64,000 nucleotides of DNA from Gyromitra esculenta (lineage: Eukaryota; Ascomycota; Pezizomycetes; Pezizales; Discinaceae). The number at the start of each line of letters is the position of its first letter. Within the stretch, counting starts at the first letter, position 1. Below are positions 56,359 through 64,000 of the stretch, piece by piece. Both the position numbers and the translations under genes were made by a program. The notes under the pieces were generated by a model. That model ran no database searches. It saw only the letters and a program-made list of their open reading frames with translations, and was not told the DNA's origin. The stretch covers positions 310,001 through 374,000 of the forward strand of contig JBCAML010000017.1 of assembly GCA_038503075.1 (NCBI GenBank). Reading direction: 5' to 3'.

Positions 56359-59300
56359 CGGCGTTATCAAGGGCGTGAATGTTTGCTTGTCCTGGAGGGT
56401 TCTGCAGGAAAGGATGAGAGGTGGTGTTGTGGATGATGATGATGTCGATGATGCGTATGGCGAGAGGTGCAGGCCAATTAAGCTTGCGGCGGTGATCTAG
56501 TCTGCTCTTGGACAATCACCGCTCGGACAGGGAGCCGTTAGCTGCGCGGATGTTGTCCCACAATGCGGCTGTCCGCGTGTGTCTTGTTCATGATATCATG
56601 AAATCTGCGTTGCTGGTTGGTCCAGTATTTCTAGCGCGGCAAACGAACAGACGCAGTGAAGGCCTAGATCTTTGCTCCATTATGCGTTCCATCCCCTCGG
56701 GCCTGATACTTGGTCAATACGTAACCAGTCATGAATATTTACAAATTTCTAGCTTGTCACCTAACAGGAATAGATGCTTGTTCACACCATGACTGGAGTT
56801 CGATTTTTTCTTCTGGCGCACAAACCACTACAGAGATTTCGCTGCGATCGATTGGTGATTATTAGCCTATACTTGGCCAAGCCTTCTAGAATAAGCACGT
56901 CCAATATATCGAGCGAGGTTGCATGACACTAGGTTCACCAGCGTAACCAATAATATCAAAGACTGGTATTTAAAACCCATTTAATCTGTAAACTGATAAT
57001 TAAAACATACGTCTATTTGTGGGATTTTGCCTTAGGGTAAGTCCAAGTAAATACGCCTCCGCGCAAGGTTCTGGAAGAGAGCTCTACTCGACATAATAAC
57101 TCAGGTGGTTGATGATGGATGTGGTTCAAGCAAGCGCGGCATCGGGCAGACAGGCAAAATCTGCCATAATCACTTGACTTGGTGTGCCACGAGCCCACCT
57201 AGACGCGAGGTCACAATCCGATCGCTAAATTCAATCTTGGGAACCAACCATCCAATTGTGTGACTGAGCCTGCAGCTGCAAGGTGGTGCAAAAAGGAAAC
57301 ACGGCTATGTTGATCCAAAGAGCAAATTGCACAGGCGAGTGATCGATCGTGAACGAGTAGCTGGCAGAATGAGGCCAAGCCAACCCAGCCACCCAGCGAA
57401 GGTCCCGTTTTTCCAACGTCAAACTCGTCGAGGGACCCTACCAACGCTAATTCAATCTGCCCGCCACTAAGATCTTATCATTCTTAGCCGAAAAGCTCTT
57501 GGCCTCAGCGCACGGCATCTTTTGCCGTTCATCGGCTATTACCACATCTCTGACTCAACCTTTGGGTCGCTGTTTTCGTGGGAATACATAAATTTCCAGC
57601 GGATACCTAACGCTCCTAAGCAATAGGGAAAAATCTAGAGTCATATTTTGGCTTTCTATTGCCTGCTTGAGTGCTGCTACGCTACCCGTAAAGAGCAAAA
57701 TGTCCGTTGACAGAAATGCATTGGTTTTTGGATGTTCTAGGGAAAAAAAACCTCTGTTTGTCTAAATGCGAATGGAGGCGCTTAAGGCACAGCCTGACAG
57801 GGCTGGTACCGTGTCTCTAAACATACGTACGACTCCGCACTGTCGACAGTTTAGAAGCATTGAGAACCTAGTTGGCAATTCTGCGCCCGCTGAGACGTCA
57901 TTCGGGAAAACGTCATTCGGGAAAAGGAGCTGAGACTATGAGCTGAGAAATTAGTTAGGATTAACTTCCTCTCTGGTAAACCAAGATCAACCATACTGCC
58001 TTACTTGTGACAGTTTGTTAGACCTTTGTGCAAAACCAAGCAAAACCAATAAACGTAGTACGCATACTCGCATACGTGATGGTTGTATTGAGGAGAAACA
58101 GAAACCTTAATGCGATGTACCCACGGTTCCATAAATCATGTATAATTCTCGATCGTGAAATGTATCTTAAAGTTTCGTTTAGTTGGTGGCGACACGATTT
58201 GTACAAGGCCATTGACTCACAATTACATGTAACTCTCAAGGTAGAACGATGGTCAGTCCGAAACAGATGTGCTAGGTAGATCTAGTTGGTATGTAGCCAT
58301 GGAGACGTTGCAAGAAACAGTTTTCTACTCGTTATGGCAGACCAATTCCCGGTCCTAAGCCCTAGCTTGAAGATGTGTGCCATAAGATCGGACCTCAACT
58401 GCCATACATGCTAACATAACGGTAATATATAGTTGGGGAGGCCGTGATGATGGTTAGTCTATCAAAGGTGTGGCTAAGAGCTACATGTATCTGCTTAGTC
58501 GAAGCGTCAACGAGATCTGGATTTGAACACTTTCGTGCCCATCCTTTTCCGTAAAAGCGTTAGATTTAGAACAGCAGCGAATTGATGCAGGGCGAATTAG
58601 TCTAAGTATAATATTTAAGCTTTTCTCTCTCGCTCAATCAGGCAAAATATGTTAGAGAACAGCATATAGATTCTAGATGTATCTTATCTCGCAGAAGGTA
58701 CAACTATTCGGGAGAAGAGTCCCGTAGCCCCCCTTTAAGAGTCGGGTAGATGTCTCCTGCGTGTGCATACGTATGCATATGCGTTTCTTTCTTTCGCCTG
58801 GCTTTTTGTCAATTTTGCCTCAACTTTGCCGCTGTTTCAAGGACGGCGGTATTCTTTTATCCCACTAGGAACTAAGGTGTACGATTCTCGGGCTCTCGGT
58901 CAACTTTGTAGATAGCATTCGGGACTCTTGCTTTGTTGCTAATGGGCATTGAGGACCCACCTCTAGATTACCTGAGTGTGGTAGATCAGGTCTGGATCGT
59001 GTTTATGCCCCCCCTTGAGTCATGGCAAATCACTCAGTTGTGGAAATTTTTAGTGCATATGTTCCCGGTTATGGCCACAGGAGTCGCTTTTCTGAAACAC
59101 AGGTCTTAAGTACGTGTAGCTTGTTTAGAAATAAAAAGCATTCCATATGCTTAAGCTTAAGGTTGGACACTCTCGTGGCCCCTCTAAGACTCTTGCCGAA
59201 TCTCTGTGCTACCAATTGGGTCAGAAAGCCGAACAATTGATGGATGAATCTTTTTATTTTTCTCGGAGGTGTATGCGCAAAAAGATAATTCGATGAAACG

Positions 59301-61673
59301 TTTTTAGCTTTATGTGCGGGATTACACGATTTCAGGCTAAATCCTGGGAAACTTCGAGTTCTAGAAGCCTAAAATAAGTTTTGGATGTTCGTCAACCCCT
59401 GGTTTCGTATTATGCGGGGGAGGCTGAGCAAGGAAAGCTTCAATGACAGGCACCCCGGCCTAATGATGGAACTGGTCAGTTAGCGGACAAGGACTGCTGG
59501 TTGGCTTAATCAACAGACAGAGGTTTAGGGGTTTATGCTCGTTGCTACCAAGTTCCCCTGACCAGTTCCGCCATCAGGCCGGAGACGTCTGTAGCTCTAG
59601 AAGCGATACCAGGTAAAGCATTTAACCTAACCCTAAGACTTAAGGCATAATGTTTAGATACCGTTAATGCTGAGATGAGTCTTTCGAACTGAAGTAGATG
59701 TGGCACGAAAAAGCCATTGTCAGATTCTCGTTTATCCGTTAACGGTTCTTAAATCTCTGGTATAAGTAATGGGGCTGAACGGATGAACTCATGGATGGAT
59801 GGCCTGAGGGTTGAGATCGACTTTACTTGCAGCTAAACGACCATCTTGATTCTAGATCCTGCGTGCTTACACTTCAAAACTCTATTATCGTGAATTTCAT
59901 TTCAACATTTTTTCCCTGACACTGGTCGTTTGGGGGAGAAAACGACCGGAATGGCTAGGCAGTAGGCCCTTGAAGGTGTAAAACAGCTCTATTATTATCA
60001 TTCTACAGCCCACCTTCTGCGCCAACGACTTTCTAGTTTGGATATCAAACCAGTGGTTAAAGTTCTAGCTCTGCTATATGCCTTTCAATACATATTACAA
60101 GGCGTACAAAAATGTAAAATAATCATCGTGGAATGCGTCGTTTCCCGCTTCCGGGGCTCTCCGTGATGTAATTTAACTATTGTGAATGATAGCCAGCTGA
60201 GGAGGATTCGATAGACAGCAGTGTCTGGCTAAAATGTTTGCCTACTATCGGTGAGGCAATGGCGAACATCAGTGTTAGGCATTAGGCGTGCAAAGAGAAG
60301 GAAGAATGAAGCTTACCACCTCCTTTAGCGAGTGATAATTCATGATTCATATCTTTTGCGATCTTACATTCCTCCCCAGGTATCCATCCCTAGGAAGCAC
60401 CTAGTTTAGATATATTTGCAGGAGTATGTCCGGATATACCAATACATATGTATAAGTATTTCTGTACTGGTTGGAGGTGATCACCGCATTAGCGGGTTGG
60501 TACATCTTCCATATCGTAGTTGGTTCATGATTGATCATAGTAAAAGCCCACGAGGGGTATAACTTTGGGGATTCTCTCAGCATTTATGTCTTATAAGCTA
60601 TATGTACTTACGTGTACTTCCTGAGCCGCTAGGCGCACACATTGATGCCATCACGAGGTCCAAGAGGTCATTCATAATCAAAGCCATTTGACATGAGTTT
60701 CCGATATCCCATTTAACATAAGAACAGACTTACATCAAATACATCAACCATTCCATCCCCTTCCCCCCAAAACCCCCCCCACCAGTATCCACCAATTCCA
60801 GTTAGGACCCCACCCCGTTCTAAACCAATGCTTTTAGCACTAAATCCGGAATGTTTTTGTGTACTCGCCGAAGACCTTAACGTCCATCAGCTGTATATCA
60901 TCGCCTTTTTGGCCGGTTATAGCTTATAAGATGATCAGCTTATCATCACTGTCTTGTAGTACTCTAGATAGAACAAATGTGGGCTTGGTAACGAGGTGAA
61001 GTTAGATATTCTTTAAACTGATGGATAAGATTGATGGCTACTCTGACCCTAGTAGGTTAAGATTTTACCATGCGACTCCTGAGCTTGAGTCATCTTTTTT
61101 TCTTTTGTGTTTTTTGTCAATGTGATTATCTCCGAGGTGCTCTTGGTGATGGCTATAGCGTTTTAGTTTACCAAGTCCTATTCATCATCATCACCACTAC
61201 CGTCAGAACTTGTCTTCTCGAGATAATCTCTAGTCAGGAAGTTCTATATCATTGGCTGATGGATACAAAAGCTCCCTAATAACTTCCGTAGCTATGTGTA
61301 GCTTCGACCTATATCCTCAATGGTTCAGTCATGAGGTATCACTCAGCCTGTGTATGACCCCGAGAGTGGCATGTTGTTTTGTAGGTGTATTTTGTTGAAT
61401 ATTTCTCTAACACATAGCATTCAAATCGGAGAAATACCTAGAGAGCAGGACAATGGGATACTACACGTATCCAAAACCCATCCCACATCCAGGATTAAGA
61501 GGAGCAGCCTCGTCACCTCCCTTACTACCTCCCAGAAATCCACGCACTCCCTCTCAAAACCTCACATTTTTCGCCCTAGAGAGCTAGAGCCGAAGAAAAT
61601 TATAATATTGTTATACAAAAACACCCCTGTATGTAAATTTTCTACTCCCCATTCCTACATCTATCACTTTTGC
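56359..61673. other. 5.3-kb gap with no supported gene
   Basis: Short ORFs without domains. A tandem duplication of ACGTCATTCGGGAAA lies near 57894-57924, and an inverted-repeat element at 59455-59582. Confidence 0.5.
59455..59582. mobile_element. Candidate 128-bp MITE or foldback element
   Basis: Arms of 25 bp (59455-59479 and 59558-59582) are inverted copies with three mismatches; they begin CCGGCCT and end ACTGGTCAG. Non-coding; no clear target duplication. Confidence 0.55.
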
Positions 61674-62656
61674 TTACTCCTCCATAGCATCACCCCCAGC
61701 ATTCACCGGGCCCTCTCTCAGCTCCCTCTCTAACCTCGCAACTTCATCTAGACTCTTTGCGTTCCTGATTCGCGCCTCAATGTTCTTCTTCTCCTCGGCG
61801 GTTAAGCGTACTGTATACTCTTTACGTCCGCCGTTCAGTGGCTCGCCGACGTCGAAGGTTTTGGATTTAACACCCATGATCTGATTGTGTTAGCTACAGC
61901 GCCAGGAGGGAAAGAGGGGGAGGTACCTTAGCAGCGAGTTGTGAAGGTTCTTTTTCAGTCCCGAATAGGTCCACGGCACGTTTCCTTTCCGCGTCTTTAA
62001 CCTTTTGGTAATCGAGGAAACGCACAGAGGGGCATCTCCAGATGATCCACAAGCGGTAGTTCTATACCTTCTATTAGCCACTATAGCTTGCTAGAAAAGG
62101 GAGGGGGAGCAAACCTCTTTCCTGGTGACGGGGTTCTCGAGTAACGACAGATGTGTCAATCTCCGGAACTTGCTCAACGGGTCTAAGTCTGCTAGCTCGC
62201 TGAGATTATTGGCCGCGAGAGCGAGGACCTGCAAGTTTGGTAGGGAGTTCGCGAGGGTTGGTTGGATGGTGGAGACGCGATTGCGTGCTAGGAGGAGGGT
62301 TTTAAGGCGTTCTGACAGCGGGAAATTACCGAGTTGCTGGATGTCATTGTCTGTAAAGTCGATTGCATCTTGCGGCTACTTTAATCAGCACCAAAAAGTG
62401 GCCGGGAGTGGAGGAAGAATGAGGACGTACACCCGCAACACCAAGGTTCTCAATGGCTGGTATTTTATGGCCTGCCGTATCACCCGTTCGAAGAGATGGA
62501 TAAATGTTCAACACAGCTCATCAAAAAGTGTAGTGTCTGTTCTTTTTCGGGAGGGAAATTGTAAAATTAAAACGCACCTCGCAGATCCAGCTCGCGGTCA
62601 TTTAGCGGGTTGAGGTAGCTCGGCGCGCTGGCCAGGAGCTCGGTCGTCAATCTCAT
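61674..62656 (-). CDS. LEA1: U2 snRNP protein A' (leucine-rich repeat)
   Basis: Five exons (62656-62578, 62471-62433, 62368-62115, 62061-61927, 61880-61674) give 237 residues, the usual family length. It binds U2 snRNA stem-loop IV with U2B'' as part of the spliceosome. The leucine-rich repeats start at NPLNDRELDLRG and run through AIDFTDNDIQQLGNFPL, LKTLLLARNRV, LQVLALAANNLSEL and LTHLSLLENPVTRKENYRLW. The cap motif CPSVRFLDYQKVKDAERKRA is characteristic of U2A'. A short charged tail follows (RLTAEEKKNIEARI). Divergent from RRP15 with 433 bp between start codons. Confidence 0.95.
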
Positions 62657-63089
62657 TATGAATGATGGTGGAAATTAAAAGACTACAGAGCGAAGAGTCT
62701 TTGTATGATGAGATCGAGTATGACCTGCCTGTCTGCCTATATATGCAATTCTCAGTGAGGGTTGAAATGGCGAGAGAGATTTGAAGCGAGAGGTGAGGTT
62801 GTCGGTCGTCTGTACAAAGACCTGTCGTTGGGTTTGGGTTGGGGTGAAATGCCAAGACTGCGTGCCCCTCAATGAGGAATGGCCACTAAGCGCGACGTCC
62901 GGGTAACTGGCGATATGCAGCCAGGTAACCGCATCCGATAAAATGCGGCTCTTCAGCAGCCGGGTAACTCATACAAGGATTATTTATCTGTCTCACTAAA
63001 ATTTCCCTCTGGGGAAATTTTCGGAATTCCACCCACCACAAACTCTCAGGCCCAACTGCACCAAAGAACCCCGTCAAAAACCCTCCGCT
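62657..63089. promoter_or_regulatory. Shared promoter region of LEA1 and RRP15
   Basis: 433 bp between divergent start codons. It includes repeated GGTAAC/GGTTACC-type words near 62899, 62924 and 62961. No TATA box stands out. Confidence 0.45.
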
Positions 63090-63955
63090 ATGGCACCCCC
63101 ACACTCAAAAAAGCGTCGCACCTCAAAAGAGCCCGCCCCGAATTTTACCCCCGAAGCCAATAGCACCGACGACGACTCTGATGCCGGCGTTGCCCTTGAA
63201 GACGAATTCGACCTCGAAGCATCCTCCTCTGCCGATGAGTTTGAAGCCGGCTCTGATGGTGAAAGCGAAAAAACCGGCGAGTCCTCGGGTTCCGAAGGCG
63301 AAGAAGCAGGAGACGAAGATGATGAAAACGACGACATAGACGACATTCTAGCTACTCAGAATGCCACTTCCGGTAAAAAGCGGAAGCGGAATGATCCAGT
63401 TGCATTCTCAGAGACAATGTCCAAGATCTTAGCTTCACATCTTACCACAACGGCCAGAAAGGACCCGGTGCTTGTACGTGCTAAGAAGTTTCAGGAGAAT
63501 ATCGATGATTCGAAGTTGGAAGCGAAGGCGCGACGGGTGCTGAAGGAGGAGAAGAGGAAAGAGCTGGATAAAGGACGGGTGAAGGATATGGTGCCGAAAG
63601 ACGATGATGAGGCTGCTAGGAAGGCGCTGGAGCACGAGAAGAAGTTGAGGAAGACGGCGCAGAGAGGTTCGGCCACTGTCATGCTCCTGGTTGAGGGTGA
63701 AATGCTGATTGGGTGTTGTAGGTGTGGTTAAGTTGTTTAATGCTGTGAGAGCAGCACAAATTAAGGGAGAGGAGGCATCACGGCAAATTAAGCAGAAGGG
63801 TGTGGTGGGTATGGGAGCTAGAGAGGAGAAAGGTAGGCTTCTAAACATTTTGTTGTATATCTTGCAAAAAACTGACAATATTATCACTTCCAGTCACGGA
63901 GATGTCGAAGCAGGGCTTCTTGAGCTTAATTCAAGCTAGTGGCAAATCGAAATAG
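63090..63955 (+). CDS. RRP15: Rrp15-type pre-60S rRNA processing factor
   Basis: Three exons (63090-63666, 63722-63832, 63894-63955) give 249 residues. Introns are GTTCGG...TTGTAG and GTAGGC...TTCCAG, and the phases agree. Family members work in the nucleolus on 27S pre-rRNA processing in pre-60S particles. The N-terminus is basic (HSKKRRTSKEPAP), then highly acidic (SEGEEAGDEDDENDD), typical of nucleolar proteins. The Rrp15 domain runs from about residue 105 (RKRNDPVAFSETMSKILASH) through RRVLKEEKRKELDKGRV to GVVKLFNAVRAAQ and GMGAREEK. The 5' splice site GTTCGG is weak, but splicing is needed to keep GVVKLFNA in frame. Confidence 0.93.
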
Positions 63956-64000
63956 TCACCTATAGTGATGTGCATATCGTTTAGTAAAAATAGGTATCCA

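Noticed and set aside
58018..58279. Overlapping ORFs on both strands, one with a hydrophobic stretch
   Set aside because: Faint likeness to a channel helix, but no splice signals or conserved motif.
1..64000. CRISPR array, rRNA genes or a prokaryotic operon
   Set aside because: No regularly spaced direct repeats, no rRNA sequence recognised, and the genes have spliceosomal introns.

Overview
The window is nuclear DNA of a filamentous ascomycete. The evidence is short GT..AG introns (about 45-110 nt) with CTAAC-like branch points, a Clr5-domain protein, a Yvc1-type fungal TRP channel and a chromodomain Ty3/gypsy element. Very high intron density in one gene and long gene-poor gaps fit an early-diverging Pezizomycotina lineage such as Pezizomycetes. 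That placement is inference.

Layout. 1-7927: three-layer nest of retroelements. A decayed LINE (YVDD reverse transcriptase, terminal zinc finger, poly-A tail) is split by a solo LTR (5-bp duplication CATTC). That LTR is split by a full-length antisense chromovirus (5-bp duplication CTGTG) with apparently intact gag and pol. 8.8-14.3 kb: a three-exon Clr5-domain gene, then SET-domain debris. 15.4-32.6 kb: a dispersed cluster of six small secreted-protein loci (four intact-looking, two broken) sharing a signal peptide and, for three of them, promoter blocks. It is interspersed with short inverted-repeat elements. 33.9-40.1 kb: compact housekeeping block with MRE11, an unknown conserved-looking gene and a PI31-type proteasome regulator. 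41.7-43.3 kb: a Gly-rich, Ser/Thr-rich, Cys-containing secreted protein. 43.3-50.8 kb: no gene seen. 50.8-52.1 kb: C2H2 transcription factor. 52.9-56.4 kb: Yvc1-like vacuolar cation channel reconstructed as 22 exons. 56.4-61.7 kb: no gene seen. 61.7-63.96 kb: head-to-head LEA1 (U2 snRNP A') and RRP15 (60S ribosome biogenesis).

Housekeeping genes sit in compact blocks at the right, and transposons and secreted-protein paralogues sit at the left, a two-speed arrangement. Exon models were made by hand from splice signals, reading-frame phase and remembered family sequence; no alignment, RNA or database search was available.
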